Shown: in pieces, positions 43,001 to 58,000 of the stretch
How positions within the stretch are numbered: position 1 is the first letter of the stretch
Layout: every line of letters starts with the position of its first letter
Source of the DNA: Hanleya hanleyi
Taxonomy: Eukaryota > Mollusca > Polyplacophora > Lepidopleurida > Hanleyidae
Length of the DNA: 64,000 bases
Direction of reading: 5' to 3'
Assembly: GCA_036873755.1 (NCBI GenBank)
Contig: JAVTVY010037275.1
Location: 1 to 64,000, forward strand
Notes under the pieces: model-generated
Told to the model about the DNA's origin: nothing
The model's database searches: none
The model's input: only the letters and a program-made list of their open reading frames with translations
Translations under genes and position numbers: made by a program

Positions 43001-46000
43001 CTCGACCTCCCAAGTTCAGGACACAGATCAAGGATCTGCCCCACCTCAAGGAGAATGACTCGGCCCACTTTGAGTGTCGTCTCGTTCCCATTGGTGACCC
43101 CACCATGAAGGTGGAATGGTTCAGGGATGGAGAACCCATGGTACATGGTACGTATACTGACTGGGTAAAACCAAACTGGCACAACTCCTAGACTTCTTTT
43201 ATGACAAATGTAGACTACAAGAGGAAACAGCCCATTTGTTATATTTGCACCTGCTGGAGGCTGATTGCCAGAGTAAGTTCTGTCCAATGTGGTATATGCT
43301 GATTCTAAGTTTAGCCACCAGTGCTTCAGCTGTAGACAAAGCCTGCAACTATAATCAGGAGGACCATGCTGAGGAGATCACTTCATGGACTGTCGTACTT
43401 CTCTCTGTAACAGTGAAGTGATTAAATATGGATTCAGTTTAATATTGTATTTATTGTCTCCATAGAAATTAACAGCTGCTATTAAAGCAATTTGAATATG
43501 GCAGTAACTTCTTTACACTACTTGATCAGCGTTTTAACCCTGGCCTTATTTCAGGACACCGTTTCAAGCCCATGTATGACTTTGGGTTCGTCACCATGGA
43601 CATTCTGTATGTGTATGCTGAAGATTCATCCGAGTATGTCTGTCGGGCGACCAATCAGGTGGGAGAAGACACGACCAGTGCCATCATCAAGTGTCAGAGT
43701 AAGTCATAGTTTCACTTTCACTATCCGCCTTAATCGCTCACTGGGTAAATAGTTTAGCTTGTTATGCAGAAAACATTTCTCCCTCTGCAAAGTGTCTCAT
43801 TATCCCATAATGTTTCACATATCCCATAATTCCCTGTTTTACGTTTGTACAGGTAAGCGTGGAGTAATCACAGAGACCCAGTTACCTGATGGTATGGAAC
43901 ATGTACAGAAATTACAACAACTGGAGGCGTATAAAAGGTAAAAGTTCCCTGAGCATGTTTTCCACAAGGGGCCTTTAACTTAGGACTTTGACCCCAATGG
44001 CATAGACAAAATTTAGCCTAGCTTGGTAATTGGCTGTCTCTTCTTCCAGTTTTCTCTGCAAGCCAATGAAAATTCAATATTTCTTTTTGAAAGTTTGAAT
44101 TGACCAATCAAATGTTTCCAAACTGGAATATATCCCATGATGCACTGGGGAGGAGTTCATATAAATTTATTTAACATCTGCTGGTCTCAAATATCTGTGG
44201 AAGTAGAATATAGGTGGAAAAAAAATATGTTGTCAGTGTAAAAAATCTATAATCAAATTTATAATGTATGTTTGGTGTTGATGTGACACAAGTTACCGTA
44301 TGACATCATGGGACTGATCAATATCATCTCCCCTTTAGTCAATTGGTCCTGGAGGAGCGATACGTGGAGGAACCGAAGATTGAGTGTCCGCCCAGTATAG
44401 ACCTCCAGCTGGAACCAGTCGAAACTGGAGAGGGTGAACCAGCCAAGTTTATGGTCAAGGTCGACGGTTTCCCGCGACCACGTGTGACATGGTGGGTCAA
44501 TGGAAGCCTAATTGTAACGGTGAGTAGGACTTTAGAATTTCTCGTCTTCATGGATCTTACCTGGGATGCAGGTTAGACTAGTGAAGAGTCTTTTGCTCCT
44601 GCTTTTCGACTATTCCATGGATTTCACTCAAAATGTTGTTTCTTCATAGATCAGTGTCATATACTGTGCTATGAGAGAATTTATCCCCTGTTGTGATATG
44701 GCATATGTATTAAGAAATCAGGCAATTCTCCTGTGATTGACAGATACAATGCATTACTTTCCGTCTCATTCTTTTTCAGGGTTCCCGTTTCAAGCTTTCC
44801 TATGACGGTATGATCCATTATCTCGACATCCCGCGTTGTCGAGAGTATGATCAGGGTCAGATCCGAGTCGTCGCCAGGAACCCGTTTGGCGAGGCAGAGC
44901 ACAGCACATCGCTGACAGTTTTGCCTCAGGAGGACTGGCGGGCTCACCTGAAGCAGGTGCCTAAAGGAGACTTACAGATTGAACTAGACCGACGTCAGAG
45001 GCTGGAACTACGTACCGTGGAGCTGGACAAGGCCTTACATAAACCCAAACTGACCTACCTGGAAATATTACACCTGGAGAAAGGAGGTCAGTGTCCCCTT
45101 CCTTCTCTCTCTCGTCTCTCTTTGATGTCTGGTTCAGCAGAATTTTGTTCTTCACAAGTTAACATGATATTTATCACATAATACTTATCACATGCTATTT
45201 ATCACATGATATTTCTCACATGAGATATATAAATATCACATGATATGGTTTCTATCACATAATATTAATCTCATGGTATTTATCACATGATATATATATA
45301 TCACATGATATATATATATCACATGATATATATATATCACATGATACATATATATATCACATGATATTTATCACATATGTTTTTTATCGTATGATTATGA
45401 CAAGTTGATTGCTCAGGCCGTACATTGTGTCCTTGCAAATTTTACCAGGTCCAGTCGTCCAAAAGGATGTTGACGTTGACACTGTAGAGAGACATTACCA
45501 GACCGTACAGGCTCACCTTAGACACCCGTTACCCTCGTTTGAGCTGCGATTCCATCCCAGTGTGAGGACTGAGACGACCATTGAGCATGCTCAGAGGGTC
45601 GAGGTTGTCTCTGACGAGAAGTATCGTATCACGGAACAGCAACTTCCACAACCAGAGAGGCGCGAACCACCAGTCTTCAGTAAACCACTGCGACCGGCTA
45701 GAGTCGTAGAGGGTAACCCCATCACGTGAGTTATAATCTTCTACTTTTACCACTTTTTCTTTTTGCTGGTTTTCATTTGGTAAGATGAATTGATCGTGAT
45801 AGAGTTATAGCTACATGTATATTCAATCAGCGATGTGGAATTTAACGTAAATGTGCGAAATCGCGAAGGTAAATCTTCTAATAATTCAATCATGACTCAT
45901 TTCAGAACTACTGTTGTTGTTGTTGTTGTTATTTCAGGTTGAAGGTAGAATTCTCAGGATATCCACCACCAATCATCACGTGGTACAGGGACAGTTTTGA

Positions 46001-49000
46001 AATCAAACCCTCCAGAGATTTCCAGGTACATATGAGGCTTTTAACTTCACCCATTTTGTCCAAGAACCAGTCCCAAGGTGTACTCCATGCCACGAAGATC
46101 TCACAGTGAAACGTATTCCTATCGACTGTATAGATTTTAAGATTGTAAGAGATTCTTTTTATTGAGCGACTACTTTGGAAGATCTTTTTAGTCGGGTGAA
46201 GGAGGACTGCGTCTTGGGTTATTTGAGAGAAATCAGTTTGTTGCATAAGTTTTAATGTGTGTACGTTTTAATGTGTTGGATTTCTAAGTTATTGGCTTGA
46301 GTACTTAGAATTTTGTTTGGTCATAGCTAAAAAGCTGAAATATTGCTGAATGCGACGTTAAACCTTAATTCTCTCTCTGTCCTTGTCCTTCAAGCAAGTC
46401 CTATGTTTCAGATTGCCAACATATTGATGAATGCGACGTTAAATGCAACTCACTTTCCATTCAGATGGCAGGTTACTATTTCACAATCTGTTTTAATTGA
46501 TGGACTTCTTTTTGATCAATATTTTCTGTTCACGTGGAACAAAGGGGGATAATCCTAATATTTTCTATCATATTCTTTATGGCAGATCAATACCACAGAG
46601 ACATCAAGTACATTACACATACCCGAGGTTTTCCCAGAAGACACGGGGCTCTTCACCATCAAGGCCTACAACAAGAACGGCATGGCCCAGTGCAAGGCCA
46701 AACTGACAGTGGTTGGTGAGTACTTGTGCATATCAACTGTAACAGAAACCATTGATTGGTCAAATGTTTTTCCTGTGTTCTCTGCAAGCCAATGAAAGCT
46801 TATGAATCAATTTCAAAAATTCGAATGAACCAATCAGCTGTCTTTGATGCTTTTTGATAGTGACAGATTCAATCAACAGTTATTATGATGGTTGATGATT
46901 GACATTGTCAATGTGGTCTATTGCAAATTGCAGGAAACAAAAATTACTGAAGAAAAATTGATTTGATATTTTGTTGATGCATTCAGACCATCTTTAGTGA
47001 TAGCATATACTGGATTTAATCTGTGTGAAATATTGTGCTTTCTTTGTCTTGATATCAAATTATCATTTCTCTTCAACATTTATTGAATTTTATAATTATT
47101 AATAATTATTTACTGAACTACTGTATTTGCAGAAGAGGAAGTAACAGAGCGCGATGTTCCTCCAGAGTTCCGCAGTATCATACGTGACAACAAGGTAACT
47201 GTGGGTGAACCTGCGACCTTTGACTGCCAAGTACCAGGCCGACCCAGACCTGAGGTTCACTGGACTAAGGTAAGGTCCTCTTCCATTTTAGGGTGCTTTC
47301 CATTCACTCTTCAATCCAGGAGTCCAGGGTGCTTTTAATTCTTTTATTCAATAGACCCTTTCCCGGGTCGTCACATGCTGAGCAGTCCGGGTCGTCACAT
47401 AATAATATAATAATAATAAATTCTTTATTTCGAGAGGGTGACACAATCAGTTTACATAAACTGTTCTCCCTTGAGGCCCTCAGAAAAAAAAAAAAAAAAA
47501 AAAAAAAAAAATTAAGCATGACATACAGGAATTTTAGCGGAGCATATTTACCAACGTACATAGTTGTTTCTTGAAAGAGTTCACAGACTTGGCTTCCTTT
47601 ATGGACTGGGGTACTCGGTAGGCTATTCCAAAATTATTGGTCCAGAGTATCTCAAACTTTCCCTTGAAGTATTCGGTTCTGCATTTAGGGATATATAATT
47701 TATTTGTGGTGGTTGATGTTAAAGTTCGCTTTGAGACTTGAGCAGTGTTCAGAAATAATTTAGAGATAGTAGAGCTTGGCATGCAATTGAGACTTTTATA
47801 GATCAAAATAGCTTTCTGAGTAAATATTCTTTCGTAGATGGTCATCCAATTCAGTTGTTTGATGAGGGGGAGAGAAGGGGCGGTGGAGTCTGCATTCATT
47901 ATAATTCTGGCAGCACGTTTTTGAAGCCGGTGAACTCTTTCAAGAGACATTTCAGGAGCATTCCCCCAGATAGTGATACAATAATCTATATGAGGCTGTA
48001 CATATGATGAATAAAACATTTGTTTAGCTTTCCGAGATAAAATATGTCAATTTCTATACAGCAGGCCTATCAATATAGAAATTTTCTTTGTGACAACATC
48101 CGCATGCAACTTCCATGTAAGGGCACTGTCTATATGGACACCAAGCAACTTAACTTCATCAACATTCTTGATAGGTTGTTGGTCTAGAACTATGTTGAAT
48201 GTCACAGAGTCCATGTGATTCAGTTTCTGAGAACTGGCAATAAGCATGGCCAATGTTTTCTCAGGGTGTATAATCAGTCTATTATCTGCACACCACTTGC
48301 GAGTCCTTTCAAGGTTGTTGTTTAAAGCTATTTGTACTTCCTGGACAGTTTTACCTGATCTACTCAATGTGGTATCATCAGCAAAAATTTCAATGGCTGT
48401 AGCAGAGTCTGCATTTTCTAATAGTAGATCATTCACATAAATAATAAACAAAAGTGGACCAAGTATAGACCCCTGTGGCACGCCTGCTGATATTTCATTT
48501 GGGTTTGATGCAGTGTTTCTAGTTTCTACTGTTTGTTGCCGATTATGTAGGTAAGATTCCATCCAGTTATATGCAGATTGACTGAAGTGATAACATTTGA
48601 GTTTTTGGAGGAGAATTGTGTGATCTACAAGATCAAAGGCCTTCTTGAAATCTATATAAATGGCACCAACTACTTCCTGATCATCTATTGCCTTAAGCCA
48701 CTGTTCTGTAAGTTTGGTGAGGGTTGTTTGAGTCGAGTGTTGGGGCCTGAAGCCAGACTGTCCTTCATGCAGTAAATTATATGATTGCAGGTACCCATAC
48801 AGGTGATCATGGACATGTCTTTCTATGATCTTCGAAACAACTGGCAAAATAGAGATTGGCCTGTATGAGCAGTTGAGCAAATACATATAAAATCTCCTTC
48901 GGAATCACTGAAAATCAGAAGCAAAACTTATTTTCTGCTCTTGTCTTTAATAAATTTCTTTGCTACATTTTCATATTTATGTACAACAACTGGTTTGATC

Positions 49001-52000
49001 ATTTACTTCATAACTGACCATTTTGATCCTCAGGATGGTAAACGACTGGAGGAGAGTAAACGGTGGAAGTTCATCCAAGAGGAGGACAGATTCACTCTCC
49101 TCATCTATGAGGTTCAACCCGAGGATGCTGGCCAGTATGCCTGTATCGCCATCAACACCGTCGGCAAGACCACATGTACTGCCAGACTTTTCGTCGATGG
49201 TAAGGGATTTGCATCAAACAAGCTCAAATATTTCCCCGATATGAAAGCACATGGAGTGTTGGGGCTGAAATGACCCTTGAATTGCTACAGTTACACCATC
49301 TACTGCTAGTCAGTGAAACATGACCGTTGTTATTATGTTAATGCTGGACAGCCCATTGTGCATGCCCAATACCTGTGATCAAAGCAATTACAGTGAAAAT
49401 CTTAAAACCTCTGTGATTGGCTGGATGTTTTACTTGTTTCCCACAAAAGCCAATGATATTTCGCGAATTATTTTTAAAATATCAACCAATCGAGTCTTGT
49501 AATCATTTGATTTATGTAGAGTTTCTAAAATGACTCAAATGTCTGAGAAAATTATTAAGCCTTGTTTTTTCATATATGATTGTCACTCTGTGGTTTTATT
49601 CCCATTTCACAGTCCCACAAGTCCCTCCGGAGGAGACGCGCGCCGCACCACGGATTGAGGCTGTGATTGAAAAACCTAAGATTGTAGAGGAACCAACGAG
49701 TCGCGATGTGGAGGAAGGAGAACTCGTTAGATTTACCTGTCGTATCACCGGATCACCTCGTGAGTAAAGCTCTATGGTTGGCTGAATGTTCTCTCAGTTT
49801 CTGTCACGATCCAATGAAAATGTCAGGAGAATTGACCAATCAAGTGTGTTAAAATCTTTAAAAAAATCCCATAATGCACCATAGTTCAGATATGATCCAT
49901 CAATGGCTCAGTTGCACATTACTGAGAGAACAAAGAAGAGCCTGATAGCATGGGTTGTGTAATTTTGCTATGCCTTATCTCGTAACCCAAGGGACTAGTT
50001 TGGACAGATGATAGCTGGCATAATTATATACATTGTACTATATTTTCCCAGTATTCAAAGAAAGTATCATTATGCTTGAATATAGGGAAAATATAGTACA
50101 TTATATAGTACATTATATAGTACATTATATAGTACATTATATAGTACATTATGTATAAAGTCACCAGTTCAAAATATTCAACAACAACAACAACATAGTC
50201 TCCTGGGTAAAAGGTTAATCAGAGTGAAAATATACAACCCAGTAGCTGATCAGCTGAAGTCACTGGTCAGTGAACAGACAGGCTCTTCTTTGTTCTCTTG
50301 ATACCCTTATCTGTGCATATTAGTACCACCCCAGATCTACATACATTCGGAATTCAGCTTTCATACCTCGCTGAACCTCCATATTTCTGTCTCCGTACAG
50401 CACCCCAGGTCATGTGGTATGTCAATAACCAAGTGGTCAAACCCTCCAAGTATTTCCGTATGGAGTCCACGCTGGATGGTTACCACACGCTGACTATACA
50501 GGAAGCCTTCCCAGAAGACACCGGGCTGTACCGCTGCTCTGCACGTAACCAGGCTGGCGAGGTCTCCTGCCAAGCTTACCTCAAAGTTCATGGTAAGATT
50601 TACATAGCATCACAGATTCAGTTTTTTTAGAAATTTTTTCAGGCAAGCGAAAGTGCGATTCACATAGTATGTAATATATAATATTATTTGAATGCATTTT
50701 TCCTTGGCAGTGAAAGTGCATTCCTCGTCTAGTGTATATTGTGATCCCTATAATAAATCGATCAGCCTATTAATATTCACTCACCCCCAATTTTGTGAAA
50801 ACAAATTCAGTCATTCTAATAAATTTGATCAAACTTTAAAATAATTCAAATAATCAAGGAATAATGGATTATTTGAACGATCGATTTTGGTCCATTTTGT
50901 CAAATTGTTCTAATAAATTTGATCATTTTCTGATTTTTTTTGCTGAGAAACTTCACATCCTGTGATTAAATTATTAGGGAAATTACCATATGTTATTAAT
51001 AAAACAAAGAGTCTGTGTTTGTCCATGTCCTGTACTTACTGGAAGTACATTGCTTTCCTCCTATCACAGGTACTGAGAGTGAATCGGAAGCCACACCAGC
51101 CGAGGTCCCTGCCCAGCCTCCCAGCTTCGTCAAACCTATCACCAACACACTGGTCGTCGAGGGCAGTCCCGCTAGATTCGAGGCCGTCTTCTCTGGACAA
51201 CCAGCCCCTGAGATCACATGGCTGAAAAACGGAGAATTCATCATAGATACAAGAGACTTCAAGGTCAGTATATTACACACTCGTAGACACTGAAAAGGTC
51301 AAGGTCAGTGGGACACATTTGAAGTCAAGACCTCACTGACCTAGTCTGAACATATATCCAAGCAATCTCTGATTGCTTCTCTGCTGTTTTATTTTCAGAT
51401 TGAACGTCTTGGTTACACCACAACACTGACTGTGAGAGAAGCTTTCCCTGAAGACAGCGGTCTAATAACTTGCCGTGCACGTAACCCGCTCGGAACCGTG
51501 GAGTGTTCCGCCGAGTTCTACGTTCAAGGTAGGTGGCACTGTTACTCTACATCTCAAAATTTGCTGTACAGAATTCTGAACAGAAGAAGGAATTGTGGGT
51601 ACATTATAAGCCATGGTCAGCACATTTGGTCATTGGTGGATTACCCACAATTCCGTTGTAAAAACTGCTGTGAAAGCATGATGCGTATTGAAGTAAATCT
51701 TGTCTGGTTTGAAAGTTTTTGCTCGGAGTAGATAATAATTTCACTTTTGAAATGAAATTTTCATCATGCATGTGATTGATCTGTTTGCTGAATGATTTGT
51801 TGATCTGAGAAAATGTTTTCTTTCAGGATTTGACTAATAACAGCATGGTTTGAGTTCTTGTTTCAGATTTTCGATTCATATTGCATGTTTCCATTCCAGA
51901 ATAGCAGTCCGATGTCCACAGAAAAAATTCAAATTTCAGTAAATCTCCTCGAACACTTACCTAAGTTTAATATTCTGAAATCCTAAATTATTGTTGATGA

Positions 52001-55000
52001 CTACATTATATCTTCATAGCCCCCAGCCCCCCGCCCCCACCTTCATCACATACATATTCATACTCACAGACCATTCATTCTGTCTACTCATCCCTTTTCA
52101 TCTTGTTTTCTGAAGAGTGACATCCAACTCTGATTTTAATATTTACTTTTGGTCTTCTTTGTACCTGGATGGATTTCCGAAATGTTCTCCAAGATATGAA
52201 ATAAAACTTGCACATGTACCCAACCACTTATTGTCTTGTCTACATTATTGTGATGGCATGGGTTGTGACAGTGAATGAAAGTAGTTTGTGTCATGTGTGT
52301 TATTTTCTCTGATGTGTGATGAGTATGGTGCTTGGTATGCAACTGTTAGTTTTCTGACCAAAAAAAAATGACAATCTGCATGGTAATTATGGTAATTCCA
52401 TTAGATTTTTGCTGTTTGTGAAATGGAAAACTGTTTTAACTGTGTTATTAATGATTTATAGAAGTAGGTCAGCTTGCATTTTGAAATGAGTTTCATCAGC
52501 TTGTGAAGGAGTTTCATCAAGCACAAAGAATTTCAAATTTTCTAAAACAAAATATTGCAATTTTTACATTTTTATTTTTTTTTATTTAATTCACAAAAAC
52601 TATCATTTTCTAGTCGACTTTTCCTACTGAATTATTGATCCTCAATACTACAATTTCACAAAGACATATTTGTATGCCATAATTGTACATGTACTTCGTT
52701 AATGAAACACCTTCTTGGACTTTGTGGATGAAACACTGAACTTTGTGGACGAAACACTGAATTTTGTGGATGAAACCGTGATTTTGTTCATATGAATTTG
52801 ACTAACATCTTGGCTGGATATTTTGAATGTGTAACACCATAGTTATGTAGATCTGTATAGAAACAGGATGTTCCTGTGAGTTCAGCCTGTACACACAGTA
52901 CAGAACATGCATGGCATTGACCTTACCATGGCTGAGTTGTCTCCCCTGCTGTGATTTTGAGCACCTTGATATTCTGATGACTTCCTCGTCAACTGAGTGT
53001 GAGCACCGTGATAAACTAACATCTCAGGTATGTTTTTAACAGGTTAGACAGAACTACCTCTCTAAATTGGAGGTTAGAAAGTACCTCTCTATAATTGGAG
53101 GTTAGAAAGGTGAATTTTGCATAATAACTTGTGATTTATTCGACATCTTAACACTCCAAAATAGATAAATAGAGAATAAAATATGTTGTCTATTATTATG
53201 CAAATTAGAAAGATGACAATGAGTTTTTTTAATACCATCCAAAGCGAATATATGTCATATTCCTCTTTGTTTGACATATTCTTGACTTTATTGAGCAAAA
53301 ACCACCTTTTTTACCTCCATTTTAGAGAGGTAGCTCTCTCTAAACCTGGATAATGTATCTTATACTCACAAAAATATGTATACCATATTTGTGTACATAT
53401 GTGCCTCGGATGTGAAACTTCAGAAAATTGGTTACACGCTGGGATTCAAGCTCATATGTGCGAATTTGTTGACACCAGAATCATTTCCAGGCCTTTGTGC
53501 GTATGGGAAGTAGAGGAATAAGAGAACTGGAAAACAGTTTTCATTTGACCGATACAGTGTTGTTATGACTAACCACAGTTTGTATCATTCTTGTATTACA
53601 ACATGTTTTGATCACAGAATCTATTCTTCTGTATTTTTCTTTGTATGCAAAGTACATTTCTAGTGAAAAATGTTTGGCTTTCATGCAATTCTGTGCCTAG
53701 ATAACTTTCTCACAGTTCTTAACAAGATCATATTTCTCCCTTCTGACAACCTCTGAACACAGAGTTGAATAATAGTGTTCAAATTTTCTAACAGCAAAGC
53801 AGAAACAATGAGAAAACAGATTTGATATAAATCTAAAAAAGGATTGTTTTTTTGTGTTTCTAAAATGTTTGTTAGTTATCAATGATTATCAGCATTATTT
53901 CATTTCTTTCCTCATTATCCTCACCTATACAGATGAGGAAGAGGCCAAGAAGATCTCGGAGGCTCAAATCCGTCTACAGGAGCAGCAGATCCCCACGGAG
54001 GCTGTCCTGGGGGTTCCCTACTCACAGGAGCTCTATAAGATGACCGTTCAGCCTAACCCTCCTGAGTTTGTCAAACCTTTATTACCTGTCGTGGAAGTAT
54101 TACCTGGAGATACAGCCAGGTGAGTGATGGTTGATTGATTGTTCAGATGAGTGATGGTTGATTGCCCGGGTGAGTGATGGTTGATTGATTATTCAGGTGA
54201 GTGATGCTCTTTGATTGGTAATTGGCAAAGCAAGTGACAGTCAGTTGTTCAAATGAGTGATTGTTGATTGAACATGTGAGTGATGGTTGATTGATTGGGC
54301 AGGTAAGTGATGGTTGATTGAACATGAGTGATGGTTTATTGAACATGTGAGTGATGGTGGATTGATTGGGCAGGTGAGTGATGGTTGATTGAACATGTGA
54401 GTGATTGTTGATTGAACATGAGAGTGATGGTTGATTGATCACCCAGGTGATTGACTGTTTGATTATCCAAGTGTATGATGATTGGTTGTCCGTGTGAGTG
54501 ATAGCTGATTGACTGGACAGATGGGTGACAGTTGATAATGCCATAGAAGTGAAGCTCTGTTCTACAATTCTCCATTTTGTTTTCCAGACTGGAGGCTGAA
54601 GTGGTAGCCCATCCTCCGCCACAGTTCAAATGGTACGTCAATGGTATAGAGGTCACACCGACAGACCACACCAAGGTATTCCACGAGGGAAACACCTTCG
54701 CTCTCATCATTGTCGAGGTTACTCAGCATGATGTAGGAGAGTACACGCTGAAGGTGGAGAATGAACTAGGGGAGGCAACTTGTAAAACAACACTTCTCCT
54801 CAAAGGTAATCTCCCTTTACTGTTCAACAGTATCTCCATAGATCATCTCGGTAACACCAGTGCATCATTGGTATTCTTCTGGAAAAAACAAAAAAAATTG
54901 GTCAGATCAGATACCTTCAAACAAAACAATATTTTTCCAAGGATGTTTTTTTTAAAAATGATTTTACGCTTTCAATTATGTGGTGAAAGTGAGGGAAAAA

Positions 55001-58000
55001 TCTGTCTCACTTCACCTCTTGCGAAGCATATTACCCCAGAAACAAGGAGAAAAATGTGTCCTATACAAATGAATAAACATGTAAAATGTGATTAATTCAC
55101 TTGAGATGACGATACATACCTGTTCTTGCTATATTCTCTATGATAATCCCCCAAATAAGTCAATCCCTATCAAAATCCAATCACCCCAAAAAAATTCAAT
55201 CGGTGGTTATAATAAATTTTATCACCCTTTTAAATCATTGAAATAACAAAGAAATAATGGATTATATGCATGATTATGAACCATTTTGTCAACTTCCTGT
55301 TCTAATAAATTTGATCACCCCAGATATTATGGAGATATATTCCACTTCCTGTGACTGATTTCTTATATGGATTACCATAACAGTTCCTGGAGCATTCGTA
55401 GTCGTATATCATATATAAACTCTCCATGTATATGTTGTAGGACCAGAGAAGGTGCTAGAGCTCCGTCCAGAACCCGAGGTGACCCAGGATATAACGGTGA
55501 CCCGGACTATCACGAGAACAGAGACGGAACATCACACAATCACGCAGGAAATCAAACCTGTCTTCACTCGTCCCATGGAGCCCGAGATATACGTACTCGA
55601 GAGGGGCATTGCCAAGTAAGGGGACTGGTCAAGATTGATATAGTGACGTGCCTAGAACGTGTATAATAGGTTTCAACTATTAAATGTTACTACCCAGGAT
55701 AAACACAAGGTTTGCTACCTAAGTCTTAAACCTGCTTTAATTAATGCCATTAATCCCTTATTAATTGCACAATCAAACGTAGAAAACGGAAGTTTAAAAG
55801 AAAAAGTTAACTCCCCTAGGAGAAGAGTTGTCCGCCCCTAGGAGAGCTCTCCACTCAAATCCAGCGTGGTCACTATATAGGCGACTGTAGCCTCATTTCT
55901 CATCCTCTTTCTCTTGTTTGCTCGAGCAGTGCACATCTAGGGAAGTATTCAGAGGCAATCTTTCAACATTGGTTGTTGTTGTCTCGCTGGTGTAATATCC
56001 TTTATCAAGTATTGTTTTGTTATTCATTCGGAACTTACTTACTGTATTATTATGTCTGAAGTTCCGACTGGTATTCCTTGCCGTACGTGCGGGAAAAATT
56101 TATCCCCTTTAGACGCCCACTCGGCTTATTTTTCTTGTAAAAATTTATGGTACCGGGCGTTCCACGTGCGCGGAATGTGTATTATGGAATCCGACGGCTT
56201 GGAAGATTTATGCCCAAGTCCGTCGTGTTTTTCTGTTACATGCTTGTGATGACTCGTCTATGTCGGAGATCGACAGACGGGCCTTAGAAATTTTCTTTGG
56301 TCAATGTTATGTAGTGTAATGAGATCTTGACCAAGCTGGTCAAGACCCAGAGGCTCCCGTGTCAGTTTGTAAACCATCAAGCGGTACCCTCCTACACGAT
56401 GATAATTCCAGGTTGCTAGTCAGTTTGACCCGGTTCGGAGTCTCTTTGTCTAGGGTCGATCCAAAACCCGTTTCTTTGTTACGCTCAACAAAGACCAGGC
56501 GGTTGCCTGGCCATTCTGTTGTCTCCGACAAACAAAAGAATTCTTTGCCTCAGGTTCCAATATCTTTCAGTCACCACATGTTTCTTCTAGAAGGAAGAAA
56601 ACAAATTAACTGTAAATCTACATAGTTTATTTACGTCGCTAAATATTGGTGTTGGCGGAGATTTTAAATTCCCTTGAAATGATCGTCTAACGATGTTTTT
56701 CTAGAAGTCATTATGGAATTCTCATGTGTAACTAATGACACAGCTCCCCGGGAAATACGGCGCCCAACATTCTGTTTTGTTCGGTCGGTATGTGAGCCCA
56801 TTGTGTTGTACTCTAAACGAACAGGTTTGTGTTTCGTCATGATTTTATCCATTAAATTGTTGTATAAATCTTTACCAAGAATGTGAGTACGACCCTTGTG
56901 TGACGCGGGAGGTTCGTCTTTCTCCGCCGGGGAAATACGATTCTTTATAAGCCGTCCGTCATTGTCCATGTTGTTGTTGTTGTTTCGGACTTTGGTAGTT
57001 CGTTACTTCATGCATTCAATTATTTGGTCCTACCAAGAAGGTAATCTCTTGTTATATCAACTATTATTATGTAATTGTGATATCCTGTCTTCAAGAGAGA
57101 ACTTATGGGGTTTTATTCTGCCCCTCATGTTTATGTGTTTGTTGTTTTTGTGTACGTAACCACAACTCAACTCGATTAAACGATGCTATAATAATAACGT
57201 AATGGATGTTACGGGACTTCAATGCTACCACTGTTTGTTGCATTTTAATGAGCGTCTGTGCTGATCTCTTTGTGATTAGGTCGATCTACAAAGGGATCTC
57301 CTGTTGGTTATCGTGAGTATGCAATCCGATTACCCACTGTTTATTATGAAACTGTGTTATGCCTTGGTATACAACTTTGTTTTATACATGCCATTTGTTC
57401 CAAACTGGTTCCATCTGTATACTGTATTTCGCGTATAATTCAGATGGAGTTATGCACTAATTTTAATTTCTTCACTATGAGAAGATTTAAAATTATATGC
57501 TTTGGTATACAAATTTGTTTTATACATATGTTTGTTTCTCACCAAACTGGTTCCATCTGTATACTGTATTTCGCGTATAATTCAGATGGAGTTATGCACT
57601 AATTTTAATTTCTTCACTATGAGAAAATTTAAAATTTTATGCTTTGGTATACAAATTTGTTTTATACATGTGATTGTTTCTCACCAAACTGGTTCCATCT
57701 GTATACTGTATTTCGCGTATAATTCAGATGGAGTTATGCACTAATTTTAATTTCTTCACTATGAGAAAATTTAAAATTATATGCCTTGGTATACAAATTT
57801 GTTTTATACATGTAATTTGTTTGTTCTCACCAAACTGGTTCCATCTGTATACTGTATTTCGCGTATAATTCAGATGGAGTTATGCTCTAATTTTAATTTC
57901 TTCACTATGAGAAAATTTAAAATTACTAGCGTGGTGGGATTGTTTGTTGACCGGCCAAGGATCAAGTCTATTGACTCGTAAGTCGTGAAGTCCTCTATGG

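Noticed and set aside
42751..43287. 178-codon minus-strand open frame
   Set aside because: Shadow of the Ig exon at 42906-43147 on the opposite strand.
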